In this document: in pieces, positions 15,659 to 24,469 of the stretch | Position numbering within the stretch: position 1 is the first letter of the stretch | Layout: every line of letters starts with the position of its first letter | From: Clostridiales bacterium | Lineage (GTDB): Bacteria > Bacillota > Clostridia > Saccharofermentanales > Saccharofermentanaceae | DNA: 37,994 nucleotides | Direction: 5' to 3' | Assembly: GCA_017551625.1 (NCBI GenBank) | Contig: JAFZLF010000004.1 | Coordinates: 1 to 37,994, forward strand | The notes under the pieces: generated by a model | The model's database searches: none | What the model saw: the letters and a program-made list of their open reading frames with translations, nothing else | What the model was told of the DNA's origin: nothing | Made by a program: the position numbers and the translations under genes

Positions 15659-16207
15659 ATGGAGAAGGAACTGAGTCCGAAAGCCAAGACGATCATCACC
15701 ATCTTCATGCTGGCCGTATTAGGCTGCATGATCGGATGGGTCTATGAGATGCTCTTCTATCGGATCGATATGGGGCACTTCATCAAGCGCGGACAGGGTT
15801 ATGGTCCGTGGCTTCCTATCTATGGATTCGGCGGGCTGTTTCTGACGCTCCTCACGTATAAAAGAAAAGTACACCCGCTGGTCGTTTTCTTCGGAACGGT
15901 CATCGGCGCGGGCATCATCGAGTTTACTACGGGATGGTTTCTCTATAATTTCATGGATGGTCTTCGCCTCTGGGACTACAATAAAGAGATCTGGAACTGG
16001 GGAAATATCGGCGGATATGTGTGCCTTCGGTCCGTGCTGATCTTCGGCGTGCTGGGCGTGCTCTTCAATCTCTGGGCGATCCCGGGCTTCTTCAAACTTT
16101 CTAAAGAGTGGGGCAGTAAGAGGATCCTTGCGGTATCGATCCCCACTGCAATACTGTTCTTTGGCGATATCCTTCTAGGGTATATAATCAAACCGTTATT
16201 CTTCTAA
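15659..16207 (+). CDS. CmpB-like putative ABC-transporter permease
   Basis: A 182-residue membrane protein with about five hydrophobic helices. The opening MLAVLGCMIGWVYEMLFY, the GYGPWLPIYGFGG segment, and EFTTGWFLYNFMDGLRLWDY are all typical of the Firmicutes family named putative ABC transporter permease (PF06541). No ATPase or binding-protein gene is nearby, and the transporter name is unproven for this family. A TATAAT lies 37 bases upstream. The following methyltransferase starts 12 bases after the stop. Confidence 0.85.
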   Translation: MEKELSPKAKTIITIFMLAVLGCMIGWVYEMLFYRIDMGHFIKRGQGYGPWLPIYGFGGLFLTLLTYKRKVHPLVVFFGTVIGAGIIEFTTGWFLYNFMDGLRLWDYNKEIWNWGNIGGYVCLRSVLIFGVLGVLFNLWAIPGFFKLSKEWGSKRILAVSIPTAILFFGDILLGYIIKPLFF

Positions 16208-16219
16208 GGAGTTTGGGAA

Positions 16220-17011
16220 ATGGATAACAGAAAAGAATTAGGTGCTACCTTTGATACGGAAGTGTCCTTGTACGAGAAGATGCGCCCCGGCTATGTGGAA
16301 GACCTGTATAAGGCGATCTTCGGGTACGTGAAGATCGATGAGAACAGTCGTGCTGTCGAAGTCGGAAGCGGGAGCGGTCAGGCGACACTTCCGGTACTTA
16401 AGAGCGGCTGTGAAGTCACGGCTGTTGAATACGGAGAGAACTTTTCCGAGCTTCTGAAAGAGAAGTTCAAGGATTACAGATTCAGCGTAGTAACGGGTAA
16501 GTTCGAAGATGTTGAACTTGAAAAGGATGCATACGATCTGGTCTTCTCTGCGACAGCATTTCACTGGGTACCGGAGGAGATCGGCTATCCGAAGGTGTAC
16601 GAGATCCTGAAGTCGGGCGGTGCATTTGCCCGGTTCGCGAACCGCCCGTGTATCAGTCCGGATACGCCCGAGCTTATAGAAGAGATAAATGAGATCTACG
16701 ACGAGTATTACAACAAGCACTACGGACTTCGCTCCGGCACGAGAAAGTGGTTCTCGGAAGAAGATGCGAAGGAGATCTCCCTGATACCGGAAAAGTACGG
16801 CTTCCGGGATATCCGGTATCACCTTTTCTATCGGGAGAGAGTCTTTACAGCAAAGGAATATACGCAGCTTCTGGGAACATACTCCGATCACATCGCGCTC
16901 GGAGAAGAGATCCGAACTGCATTCTTTAGTAGAATCGAAGAAGCGATCGAAAAGCACGGCGGGACGATCACGATCAAGGATACACTGGATCTGGAACTGG
17001 CGAGGAAGTAA
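16220..17011 (+). CDS. Class I SAM-dependent methyltransferase
   Basis: A 263-residue methyltransferase. Motif I is AVEVGSGSGQATLPVL, the motif-II acidic end is VTAVEYGENF, and the region YDLVFSATAFHWVPEE is typical of methyltransferase 11 proteins with the common FHW signature. It ends in a helical C-terminal domain that probably covers the substrate. The start follows TAAGGAGTTTGGGAA. No relation to the methyltransferase at 897 is obvious beyond the shared fold. The substrate is unknown. Confidence 0.88.
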   Translation: MDNRKELGATFDTEVSLYEKMRPGYVEDLYKAIFGYVKIDENSRAVEVGSGSGQATLPVLKSGCEVTAVEYGENFSELLKEKFKDYRFSVVTGKFEDVELEKDAYDLVFSATAFHWVPEEIGYPKVYEILKSGGAFARFANRPCISPDTPELIEEINEIYDEYYNKHYGLRSGTRKWFSEEDAKEISLIPEKYGFRDIRYHLFYRERVFTAKEYTQLLGTYSDHIALGEEIRTAFFSRIEEAIEKHGGTITIKDTLDLELARK

Positions 17012-17015
17012 TCTT

Positions 17016-17297
17016 ATGCAGTACCCGTTTTCAGAACAACAGAATACCGCGTGCATCGTGTGCAGGCATTTCATGGACGGGGAGAGACCGGCTCTCTTCG
17101 TGTCCCACGATGAGGACGGCTGGTGGCAGTTCCTATGCGGAGACGATCAGTTCGAAGAAGATGCGAGGATCATATCGATATTCGAAGCCTTCTCGCTGGA
17201 CGAGACGATCGGAAAAATCGCGAGTCTGCCGTGTGGATGCTGTGCGGAAAGAAAAACGAAAGACTCCGAGTGGAGTGCTTTTCGAGCGGAAGAATAA
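17016..17297 (+). CDS. Small acidic protein of unknown function
   Basis: A 93-residue protein with no membrane segment. It opens MQYPFSEQQNTACIVCRHFMDG and has HDEDGWWQFLCGD followed by ARIISIFEAFSLDETIGKIASLPCGCCAERK. Similar short proteins exist with the pattern DGxWQFL...E...DPTI, but I cannot name the family. It follows the methyltransferase by 4 bases and is likely coupled to it. A copy of GTGCTTTTCG falls at its 3' end (17275). Confidence 0.65.
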   Translation: MQYPFSEQQNTACIVCRHFMDGERPALFVSHDEDGWWQFLCGDDQFEEDARIISIFEAFSLDETIGKIASLPCGCCAERKTKDSEWSAFRAEE

Positions 17298-17374
17298 CAC
17301 CGGGATAATCAGGACGGGTAGAGATGGAAAGGGATCTTTTTGAACCGAAAAAGTACTGAAGGAACAAACGGGGA

Positions 17375-18412
17375 ATGGAGAATAAACAAAAAGAATACTT
17401 CCACGGAGTCGATATCGACGAGATATTTAAGATCAAAAAGGCCGATGGATACGGTGTAAGCGTTGCTGTCGCAAGAGATGGGAACGTGGAGACATACTGT
17501 ACGGGAAGCGGCCGCTTCGGGGAGAACTTTCCGGTATATCCGGATATGCTCTTTCAAGCGGGATCTGTAAGTAAACCTGTCTTCGCCATGACGCTTCTCC
17601 GGTTTGTGGATAAGGGAAAGATCGACCTGGATGCGGACCTCTCGGGGATCCTCTCGGATTTTATCCGGATCCCGATGACGTTCTCTGCACTTTTGTCTCA
17701 CACGGCGGGCTTTAACGTCCATGGCTTTCCGGGATATCGGGCCGATGCGCCGAAGCTTTCCCTCGAGGATGTCCTTATGGGACGTGGTAATACACCCCCG
17801 CTTCGAAGGATCCGCCCCTATGGCAGGCAGTTCTGCTATTCCGGTGGGGGCATCACACTTGCCGAACTGGCCTTTACCCGGATCACAGACATGACGCTTC
17901 AGGAGGCTTTTCAAAAAGAAGTGGCAGATCCCCTGGGTCTGACACGGAGCGGATATTTCCAGCCGCTTTCTGAAGATAAGACAGGAAACGCGGCATTTGG
18001 AGGGAAACTCGGGATAAAGGAAGACCCTGAACATGGATACCACTACTATCCGGAATATGCGGCGGCCGGCTTCTGGTCAACACCCTCGGAACTTGCCAGA
18101 ATCGGCATCGAGCTCAGCCGAAGTTATCGCGAGGGCGGTCTTCTCAGTATGGAGAGTGCACGACGCATGGTGACGCCGGTCCTCAATCACTACGGACTTT
18201 GTATCGTCCGCGGGGAAGAGAAAGAGGCGGATATCGTAAGTCATGGCGGTTGGAACGAAGGATTTCTGACGAACTGGAGACTCTCTCTTAAGGAGGATCT
18301 CTGCGTCGCTCTTATGATCAACCGGTCGAATAATCGTACGGCTAAAACAATGGAAACTTCCGTTTCTGAACTGTTTAACAATGTGAAATCCGATGTGGCA
18401 GAACGCATATGA
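17375..18412 (+). CDS. Serine hydrolase of the class C beta-lactamase fold
   Basis: A 345-residue protein without a signal peptide, so cytoplasmic. The nucleophile motif SxxK is SVSK in AGSVSKPVFAMTLLRF, the Tyr motif is YSG in FCYSGGGITL, and the KTG-equivalent is HGG in HGGWNEGF. LSHTAGF is also typical. The family includes esterases, peptidases and penicillin-binding-like enzymes. The lack of a signal peptide makes drug resistance by beta-lactam cleavage unlikely; an esterase or peptidase is more plausible. The start is preceded by CGGGGA, with a stronger AAGGAAC further up. Confidence 0.85.
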   Translation: MENKQKEYFHGVDIDEIFKIKKADGYGVSVAVARDGNVETYCTGSGRFGENFPVYPDMLFQAGSVSKPVFAMTLLRFVDKGKIDLDADLSGILSDFIRIPMTFSALLSHTAGFNVHGFPGYRADAPKLSLEDVLMGRGNTPPLRRIRPYGRQFCYSGGGITLAELAFTRITDMTLQEAFQKEVADPLGLTRSGYFQPLSEDKTGNAAFGGKLGIKEDPEHGYHYYPEYAAAGFWSTPSELARIGIELSRSYREGGLLSMESARRMVTPVLNHYGLCIVRGEEKEADIVSHGGWNEGFLTNWRLSLKEDLCVALMINRSNNRTAKTMETSVSELFNNVKSDVAERI

Positions 18413-18478
18413 GATATGCGCCGGCCGATTAACAAAAAACTGAAAAAACGTGGCAAATATTCTATTTCGCTTCACATG

Positions 18479-18514
18479 AAAATGCACTATCCTATTACTA
18501 GGTTGGTGCATTTT
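18479..18514. terminator. Stem-loop after the beta-lactamase-fold gene
   Basis: AAAATGCAC (18479-18487) pairs with GTGCATTTT (18506-18514). The loop holds a second stem, CCTA-TTAC-TAGG, giving a bulged hairpin followed by T. It lies 67 bases after one stop and 28 before the next start. It could be a terminator, or a hairpin controlling the esterase gene. Confidence 0.5.
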
Positions 18515-18541
18515 TGCAATAGATTATAGGATGGTGAATGT

Positions 18542-19291
18542 ATGAAAGAGTTTTATATCGACAGTGACGGAATCCGTCTTCACGCAAAACTGGATATGGC
18601 GGAGGGAAAGAAGAGAGGTCCGCTCTGCATCCTGTTCCATGGTTTATTCGGGAATATGGAGGAAACGCATCTGGTTGCTGCGCAGAAGGCCATGAATGAA
18701 GCAGGTGTTGCGGTCCTTCGTGTGGAACTTTATGGTCACGGGAAGAGCGATGGCGAGTTTAAAGACCATACACTTTTTAAGTGGGTGACCAATGCGGTCT
18801 CGGTGGTCAACTATGTAAAGACGCTCGATTTCGTAACGGATCTGTATGTCTGCGGACATTCCCAGAGCGGTCTTCTTACGATGCTGGTCGGCGGAATGTT
18901 CCCCGATCTTTTCAAGGCGATCATCCCACTTTCTTCGGCCTGGATGATCCCGGATGCGGCAAGAGATGGAAGTCTGTTTGGTTTCTCCTTTGATCCGGAA
19001 CATATTCCTGAGCAGTTTGAAGAATCGGGCGTGGTGCTGTCCGGCGACTATGTCCGTGTGGCGCAGATGATCCATCCGGAAGACCAGATCGATAGATATA
19101 CGGGAAAGGTGCTCCTGATCCAAGGCGATGAAGATGATGCCAGGGTTGTTCAGTATGCGGAAAAAGCACGGGCACTTTATAAGAATGCCAAGCTCGTCCC
19201 GATCCACGGTGATGACCACAACTTCACACGTCACCTCGACGAGATGACAGCGGCATTGCGCGCTTTCTTCGAAGAAGAACGGACGCACTGA
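18542..19291 (+). CDS. Alpha/beta hydrolase, feruloyl (cinnamoyl) esterase-like
   Basis: A 249-residue hydrolase. The nucleophile is Ser107 in CGHSQSG, and the other triad residues would be Asp198 (GDEDD) and His226 (GDDHNF). The oxyanion strand is ILFHGLFGN. The spacing and length are very close to my recollection of the Butyrivibrio feruloyl esterase Est1E (Ser105-Asp197-His225). Such enzymes release ferulic or p-coumaric acid from plant cell walls. No signal peptide is seen, so it would act inside the cell on imported oligosaccharides. The nearby GH43 gene supports a xylan role. Confidence 0.82.
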   Translation: MKEFYIDSDGIRLHAKLDMAEGKKRGPLCILFHGLFGNMEETHLVAAQKAMNEAGVAVLRVELYGHGKSDGEFKDHTLFKWVTNAVSVVNYVKTLDFVTDLYVCGHSQSGLLTMLVGGMFPDLFKAIIPLSSAWMIPDAARDGSLFGFSFDPEHIPEQFEESGVVLSGDYVRVAQMIHPEDQIDRYTGKVLLIQGDEDDARVVQYAEKARALYKNAKLVPIHGDDHNFTRHLDEMTAALRAFFEEERTH

Positions 19292-19344
19292 ATGAAAGCA
19301 AAGCACGCATGAACAGCGTGTCGAAGAATTGAAGGATAAATACT

Positions 19345-20109
19345 ATGTTTAAGGAATACTACGAGAAACTTCTGAATCAATTGTCTATCGATTTCAACTG
19401 TACTCCGGATGACCTTCTGGCGAGAGAGAACAAGATCACGGTTTCAGCGGATAATGAGGGGAGACGGATGTACGATCCGGAGAAGACGTTCCTGGATATG
19501 GTCACACTGGGCGGTAATACGCTTGTTACTGCCGACGAGTGCCTTCACGACTTCCTTCGTGGTTTCATCAAGGACGTAGAGGGACACAGACTTTTCGAGG
19601 TTGGAAAGCTCTCTGAACTCGATCAGGAAATCAGAAAGTACGGCTATAAGATGGCCGGGTCACATCACATGTTTCTTCCTTGCCGGAAGGTGGAAGTGGA
19701 AGAACGCTATCCGGTAAGCTGGTTCTACGACGACGAAATCAATGACTTCTACGGAGACGTAAGATTCCCGAATGCAATATGTTTTCCGAAGCCGTCTCCG
19801 ACGATCCGTGACCGTATGGTCGTGGTGGCACTCGATGGAGAGACCATCATGGGCATGGCCGGTTGTTCTGAAGATGCCCCGCACTGGATGCAGGTGGGTG
19901 TCGATGTGCTGCCCGAATATCGTTCGAGAGGGCTGGGTTCCTACCTGGTCACACTGATGAAGAACAGGATCATTGAGCAGGGTGATGTGCCTTTCTACGG
20001 AACTGCCGCGGCCAATATCCATTCCCAGCAGATTGCTCTGAACGCAGGTTTCCGTCCTGCCTGGGTGGAAGTCGAATCGTATAAGATCGAGGAGGAAAAA
20101 ATGGCGTAA
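19345..20109 (+). CDS. GNAT acetyltransferase with long N-terminal region
   Basis: A 254-residue protein. The first ~130 residues are a helical, unassigned part (EYYEKLLNQLSIDFNCTPDDL). The GNAT core is C-terminal: MVVVALDGETIMGMAGC, MQVGVDVLPEYRSRGLGSYLVTLMKN with the acetyl-CoA loop RSRGLG, and NIHSQQIALNAGF. This layout is found in a Clostridia GNAT branch with an N-terminal extension. The ribosome site is GAAGGATAAATACT. The substrate is unknown. Confidence 0.85.
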   Translation: MFKEYYEKLLNQLSIDFNCTPDDLLARENKITVSADNEGRRMYDPEKTFLDMVTLGGNTLVTADECLHDFLRGFIKDVEGHRLFEVGKLSELDQEIRKYGYKMAGSHHMFLPCRKVEVEERYPVSWFYDDEINDFYGDVRFPNAICFPKPSPTIRDRMVVVALDGETIMGMAGCSEDAPHWMQVGVDVLPEYRSRGLGSYLVTLMKNRIIEQGDVPFYGTAAANIHSQQIALNAGFRPAWVEVESYKIEEEKMA

Positions 20110-20184
20110 ATGGCGAACTCGGAATATACAGATCCATTCGCGTAAAGTAATTAGGCGAACACCGGCAAAAATGAGGAAACGACC

Positions 20185-21597
20185 ATGAAGAAACAAGTTT
20201 TTAATCCCTATCTTCCCAGTTATGAATACATCCCGGATGGGGAGCCGCGTGTCTTTGACGGGCGCCTCTATATCTACGGAAGCCACGACCGTTTTAACGG
20301 CGAAGTGTACTGCGCGAATGACTATGTTTGCTGGTCGGCGCCGGAGGACGATCTTTCGGACTGGCGTTATGAAGGTGTGATCTTCAAAAAGACCCAGGAC
20401 CCGAGAAATGCGGATGGTTCGCACGCTTTGTGGGCACCGGATGTCTGCCGTGGAAACGACGGAAAATACTATCTCTACTACTGCCTGGATTTTCTAAAGG
20501 AGATCGGTGTGGCCGTCGCGGATAATCCGGTCGGTCCTTTCGAGTTTCTGGACTTTGTTCGCTATAAGAACGGGGATATTCTGGGTTCACGTCCGGATGA
20601 GATCCGCCAGTTTGATCCGGGTATCTTCATCGATGACGATAAGCGGATCTATCTCTTCTCCGGAAACAGTCCGCGCTACAAGGAGACACCGGTCGATAAG
20701 GATAGTCTGAAGATGGAACTGGAGCAGGACATGATCACGGTCAAAGACGGTCCTTTCCATAACCTTCCGATCATCAATGATGCGGATGGCACGGAGTACG
20801 AGGCGCATCCTTTCTTCGAAGCAAGTTCGGTCCGTAAGATCAACGGAAAGTATTACTTCATCTATTCGTCCTGCTGGATGCATGAACTCTGCTGGGCGGT
20901 AGCGGACTCTCCACTCGGAGAGTATCACTACGGCGGAGTTCTCGTCTCGAATGCGGACATCGGCGCGAACGGCAATACCGAGGCACTCAACTACCGCGGG
21001 AATACACACGGCAGCGTCGCTTTTGTAAACGGAAAATGGTATGTGTTCTATCACCGCCAGACCAACCGTCATTTCTTCTCCCGTCAGGCATGTGCCGAGG
21101 AGATCTATTTCGACGGAGAGGCTTTCCATCAGGCAGAGATCACATCGTGCGGTTTGAATGGCGGACCGCTTCTGGATGAGGGCATATACGAAGCAAGAAT
21201 CGCCTGCCATCTTTACAGCAAGAACGGCACGACCGAGAGCCTAGCTGAGCAGCAGGATAGTAGTCACCCGGCCTTTACGCAGGAGGGTGAAGATAGAGAA
21301 GATAATCCGAACCAGTACATCAACAACATGGTGGACGGAGCGACCGCAGGATACCGTTATTTCGACTTTAAAACGGCGAAGAAAATCTCTGTTGAGGTAA
21401 GAGGTACAGCAGACGGGGAATTTGTAGTACGAGACGGAAGAAACGGTCCTGTCGTTTCCCGCATCCCGATTAAACCATCAGTAGACTGGACAAGCTTTTC
21501 TGCTCCGCTTACCATAGAAAACGGAAAACATGCCATCTATTTTACATACGAAGGAGCAGGATCGGCGGACTTTATGTCCTTCCGGTTTGATGATTGA
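20185..21597 (+). CDS. Glycoside hydrolase family 43 with C-terminal CBM6-like domain
   Basis: A 470-residue enzyme. The five-bladed propeller is visible by repeated strands (GRLYIYGSHD, GKYYLYYCLD, RIYLFSGNS, GKYYFIYSS, GKWYVFYHR). Likely catalytic residues are Asp18 in PDGEP, the Asp of QFDPGIFID and the Glu of FFEASS, matching GH43 layout. The last ~100 residues resemble a carbohydrate-binding module family 6 fold (TAKKISVEVRGTADGEF, ADFMSFRFD). Family activities are beta-xylosidase and arabinofuranosidase. No signal peptide, so it acts on imported oligosaccharides. The ribosome site is ATGAGGAAACGACC. Confidence 0.88.
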   Translation: MKKQVFNPYLPSYEYIPDGEPRVFDGRLYIYGSHDRFNGEVYCANDYVCWSAPEDDLSDWRYEGVIFKKTQDPRNADGSHALWAPDVCRGNDGKYYLYYCLDFLKEIGVAVADNPVGPFEFLDFVRYKNGDILGSRPDEIRQFDPGIFIDDDKRIYLFSGNSPRYKETPVDKDSLKMELEQDMITVKDGPFHNLPIINDADGTEYEAHPFFEASSVRKINGKYYFIYSSCWMHELCWAVADSPLGEYHYGGVLVSNADIGANGNTEALNYRGNTHGSVAFVNGKWYVFYHRQTNRHFFSRQACAEEIYFDGEAFHQAEITSCGLNGGPLLDEGIYEARIACHLYSKNGTTESLAEQQDSSHPAFTQEGEDREDNPNQYINNMVDGATAGYRYFDFKTAKKISVEVRGTADGEFVVRDGRNGPVVSRIPIKPSVDWTSFSAPLTIENGKHAIYFTYEGAGSADFMSFRFDD

Positions 21598-21626
21598 TTC
21601 CGAAAGGACAGAGATCAGAGTCAGAT

Positions 21627-22103
21627 ATGGTAATACGAGAACTGAAAGAAGAGGAGAAAGATCTGCTGCAGGATTTCCTGTATGAGGCGATCTTCGTTCC
21701 GGAAGGGATGGAACCACCACCGAAGGACATCATCGAGAGACCGGAACTGAAACTGTATTACGAGGATTTCGGAACAGGTCCCGCAGACTTCTGTTTCGTT
21801 GCCGATGATAATGGAAAGGTAGTGGGGGCGGTATGGACCCGTATCATGCACGATTACGGGTTTGTGGATGCAGAGACACCATCCTTTGCCATCTCTCTCA
21901 TCAAGGAATATCGTGGTAAAGGGATCGGAACAAAGCTGATGAAAAAGATGCGGGAGCATCTGAAGAATCAGGGTTTCAAAAATGCATCTCTGGCTGTCCA
22001 GAAGAGTAACTATGCAGTCAGAATGTATGAGAAAGTCGGATTTAAAACCGTAGATGAAAACAGCGAAGAATACATCATGGTATGTGATCTCGGAAAGGAA
22101 TAA
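21627..22103 (+). CDS. GNAT family N-acetyltransferase
   Basis: A 158-residue acetyltransferase. The core is FCFVADDNGKVVGAVWTR, FAISLIKEYRGKGIGTKLMKKM with the loop RGKGIG, and NYAVRMYEKVGFKTV. The length is normal. The start at 21627 is chosen because it begins the family domain (MVIRELKEEEKDLL); the ribosome site is weak, and a TTG that overlaps the GH43 stop is an alternative. The next gene starts 2 bases after the stop. Confidence 0.88.
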   Translation: MVIRELKEEEKDLLQDFLYEAIFVPEGMEPPPKDIIERPELKLYYEDFGTGPADFCFVADDNGKVVGAVWTRIMHDYGFVDAETPSFAISLIKEYRGKGIGTKLMKKMREHLKNQGFKNASLAVQKSNYAVRMYEKVGFKTVDENSEEYIMVCDLGKE

Positions 22104-22105
22104 AC

Positions 22106-22585
22106 ATGGCAACAGAAGATCTTGGAAAAACGAATTGGAGTCAGTCTGTCGGCGGAGTGTGCATCAAGGATGGGAAGGTCCTTCTGGCGCGCCATACTTA
22201 CGGAGCAGGAAAAGGTATGCTGATCATCCCGGGCGGATATGTGGATTTCGGAGAGACTCCGGAGGAAACTCTGGTTCGCGAATATCTGGAAGAAACAGGT
22301 GTTACTGTAAAGGCAGGAAAGCTTATCGGAATGCGATTCAGCGCGAAGGACTGGTATGCGGTGTTTGAAGCAAAGTATGTAAAGGGTGAAGCCAGGTCGG
22401 ATGGCGACGAGAACGACAAAGTCGTGTGGATGGATATAGAGGAAGCACTCACCGATGAAACCGTTCCGGATCTGACGAAGAAGATGATCCGATGTGCGGT
22501 TACGGGAGAGGGATTTGAGCTTATCCCGTACGAGTCAAAAACTCCGGGAAGAAATCTGTATGCCTATTTAAGGAGTGAAAAATGA
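22106..22585 (+). CDS. Nudix hydrolase
   Basis: A 159-residue Nudix enzyme that would cleave a nucleoside-diphosphate-linked compound. The Nudix box is complete: GGYVDFGETPEETLVREYLEETGV fits GX5EX7REUXEEXGU with its metal-binding Glu residues. The upstream strand is GKGMLIIPG. The start follows CGGAAAGGAATAAAC. No substrate motif is visible. It overlaps the next GNAT start (ATGA), so the trio 21627-23454 is likely one transcript. Confidence 0.9.
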   Translation: MATEDLGKTNWSQSVGGVCIKDGKVLLARHTYGAGKGMLIIPGGYVDFGETPEETLVREYLEETGVTVKAGKLIGMRFSAKDWYAVFEAKYVKGEARSDGDENDKVVWMDIEEALTDETVPDLTKKMIRCAVTGEGFELIPYESKTPGRNLYAYLRSEK

Positions 22586-23454
22586 AACAGATAAGTAATT
22601 ACATGAGGGATGAGAAATCCCGTCATATGCTGAATGAATTGACGCAGAAAACTTTCGGATTTGATTTCGAGAACTGGGTCACAAACGGGTATTTCGAAGG
22701 CGATTATATCCCGTATTCGATCGAGCACGAAGGAAAGATCATCTCCAATGTGTCTGCCAACCGGATGCAGTTTATGCAGAATGGTGTTTTGAAAAACTAT
22801 ATTCAGATCGGCACGGTCATGACGGATGAGAACTATAGAAAGCAGGGCCTTGCTGCTGACCTGATCAAGCGCGTGATCGAAGAATATAAGAATGCGTGCG
22901 ATGGCATCTATCTGTTCGGAAATCTGGATGCTGTAGGCTTTTATCTGAAGATGGGTTTTAAGACGATAAACCAGTACAGATACTCCGTGAAAGAAGAATT
23001 CTGTACATGCGAGAAGGCGGATGTTCGATTCAAGCCAATCAAAGATTTTGGGGAAGAGAAAAAGAAGCAGTATCTGGATCGGGTCCGAGAAAGTGCGCTT
23101 CATTCATCTTTCGAGCAGGTGAATAAATACGGGCTTCAGATGTTCTATACATCGTGGTTCGACAATTTATTCTATGCGGAAGATATCGATTGTTTTATCG
23201 TACTGGAGATGGAGGAAGATCTCGCGATTCTGCAGTCTGTATTGTGCAAAGAGAAGGTCGCTCTTACTGAGGTTCTCAAACGTATGGATATTTCCCGATG
23301 CAGACTGGGATTTACACCTCTTGATGAGGACAAAGAAAAATGCATCTCCGAAGTATACGATGGCGGAGACGATTACCGGCTTTTCTATATTGGAGAGGAG
23401 CTGAAATCTATCGAACAGGGAAAACTCTATTTCCCGGATCTTTCACACGCATAA
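22582..23454 (+). CDS. GNAT acetyltransferase, extended (two-domain) type
   Basis: A 290-residue protein. The N-terminal GNAT core has YIQIGTVMTDENYRKQGLAADLIKRVIEEY with loop RKQGLA, and FYLKMGFKTINQYRY. The C-terminal half is an unassigned alpha/beta region (MEEDLAILQSVLCKEKVALTEVLKRM). This layout occurs in a Firmicutes GNAT group whose second half may be a degenerate acetyltransferase or substrate-binding domain. The ribosome site is TTAAGGAGTGAAAA. The start forms an ATGA overlap with the Nudix gene. Confidence 0.85.
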   Translation: MKQISNYMRDEKSRHMLNELTQKTFGFDFENWVTNGYFEGDYIPYSIEHEGKIISNVSANRMQFMQNGVLKNYIQIGTVMTDENYRKQGLAADLIKRVIEEYKNACDGIYLFGNLDAVGFYLKMGFKTINQYRYSVKEEFCTCEKADVRFKPIKDFGEEKKKQYLDRVRESALHSSFEQVNKYGLQMFYTSWFDNLFYAEDIDCFIVLEMEEDLAILQSVLCKEKVALTEVLKRMDISRCRLGFTPLDEDKEKCISEVYDGGDDYRLFYIGEELKSIEQGKLYFPDLSHA

Positions 23455-23467
23455 ATTCCTTAATCCG

Positions 23468-23516
23468 TTTTCAGGTGAAGACGGAAATGCTACAATAAAC
23501 ACGACATACAGATGTC
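23468..23516 (+). promoter_or_regulatory. Promoter and probable operator of the WYL regulator gene
   Basis: TTTTCA (23468-23473) and TACAAT (23491-23496) are 17 bases apart. Directly downstream is the inverted repeat GACAT-ACAG-ATGTC (23503-23516), placed where a bound repressor would block transcription start. Autoregulation by the downstream regulator is likely but not shown. Confidence 0.6.
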
Positions 23517-23554
23517 ATGTTTAAGATGTTAGCATGTAGTTGGAGCGTGATCAG

Positions 23555-24469
23555 ATGAAGATAGACCGGCTTATCGGGATACTGTCTATACTGCTTCAGA
23601 AAGAGACGGTCACAGCGCCGGAACTTGCGGAGCATTTCGAGGTATCGAGGCGGACGATCAATAGGGACATCGATACCCTGTGCTATGCCGGAATACCGAT
23701 CGAGACGCGCCAGGGAACGGGCGGTGGAATCCGTATCGTGAGCGGGTACCGCATGGACAGGACGATCCTGACTTCGAAGGACATGCAGATGATCCTCGCC
23801 GGACTTCGAGGTCTCGACAGCGTCAGCGGAAGCAGTTACTACGGTCAGCTGATGGAGAAACTGAAGATAGGATCCTCGGATCTGGTCAGCGGAAATGACT
23901 CGATGCTGATCGATCTGTCATCCTGGTATAAGGATTCTCTGACGCCGAAGATCAGTACCATCCAGGATGCGATTGAAGAAAGGCATCTGCTGACATTCGA
24001 TTACTATTCTTCTTCCGGAGAAGGAAGGCGGACGATCGAACCGTACTATATCGTGTTCAAATGGACGAGCTGGTATGTATGGGGATGGTGTAGAAAGAGA
24101 AAAGACTACCGGCTTTTCAAACTGAACCGTATGGATCAGGTGAAAAAGTCAGAAAAGACGTTCGAAACCAGAGAAGTCCCGCTGCCGGATCTGTCGGAAG
24201 AGAAGGTCTTTCCGAAAGCGATCAAGGCTGAAGTGCTTTTCGAGCCGGAAGTGAAGTGGCGGCTGATCGAGGAATTCGGCCTTACGTGCTTCACGGAAAC
24301 AGAAGATGGGAAACTGCTGTTTACTGCAGACTACACAGATGTGGATTATCTGATCACATGGATATTAGGCTTTGGCGAGAAGGCAGAGATCCTCGAGCCG
24401 AAAGAAGCAAGAGAAAGAGTACGAAGCATTGTCGATGCACTGCAGAAGATGTATGGAGGTAACGTATGA
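23555..24469 (+). CDS. YafY-type transcriptional regulator with HTH and WYL domains
   Basis: A 304-residue regulator. The N-terminal HTH (ETVTAPELAEHFEVSRRTINRDIDTL) is followed by GIPIETRQGTGGGIRI, the wing of HTH_11/DeoR type. The WYL domain starts near residue 130, and its signature strand and helix are RRTIEPYYIVFKWTSWYVWGWC. The final part is a WCX-like domain. Such proteins sense ligands, perhaps nucleic acids, through WYL and control nearby genes. The start at 23555 is chosen with GGAG upstream; TTG at 23540 is possible. The DinB-like gene overlaps its stop (ATGA). Confidence 0.88.
   Translation: MKIDRLIGILSILLQKETVTAPELAEHFEVSRRTINRDIDTLCYAGIPIETRQGTGGGIRIVSGYRMDRTILTSKDMQMILAGLRGLDSVSGSSYYGQLMEKLKIGSSDLVSGNDSMLIDLSSWYKDSLTPKISTIQDAIEERHLLTFDYYSSSGEGRRTIEPYYIVFKWTSWYVWGWCRKRKDYRLFKLNRMDQVKKSEKTFETREVPLPDLSEEKVFPKAIKAEVLFEPEVKWRLIEEFGLTCFTETEDGKLLFTADYTDVDYLITWILGFGEKAEILEPKEARERVRSIVDALQKMYGGNV

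Noticed and set aside
17324..17359. Eleven-codon frame MERDLFEPKKY before the beta-lactamase-fold gene
   Set aside because: It may be another gene relic, but it is too short and lacks a clear ribosome site.
17375..18412. Secreted beta-lactamase conferring drug resistance
   Set aside because: No signal peptide is present and the motifs fit the broad serine-hydrolase group equally well.
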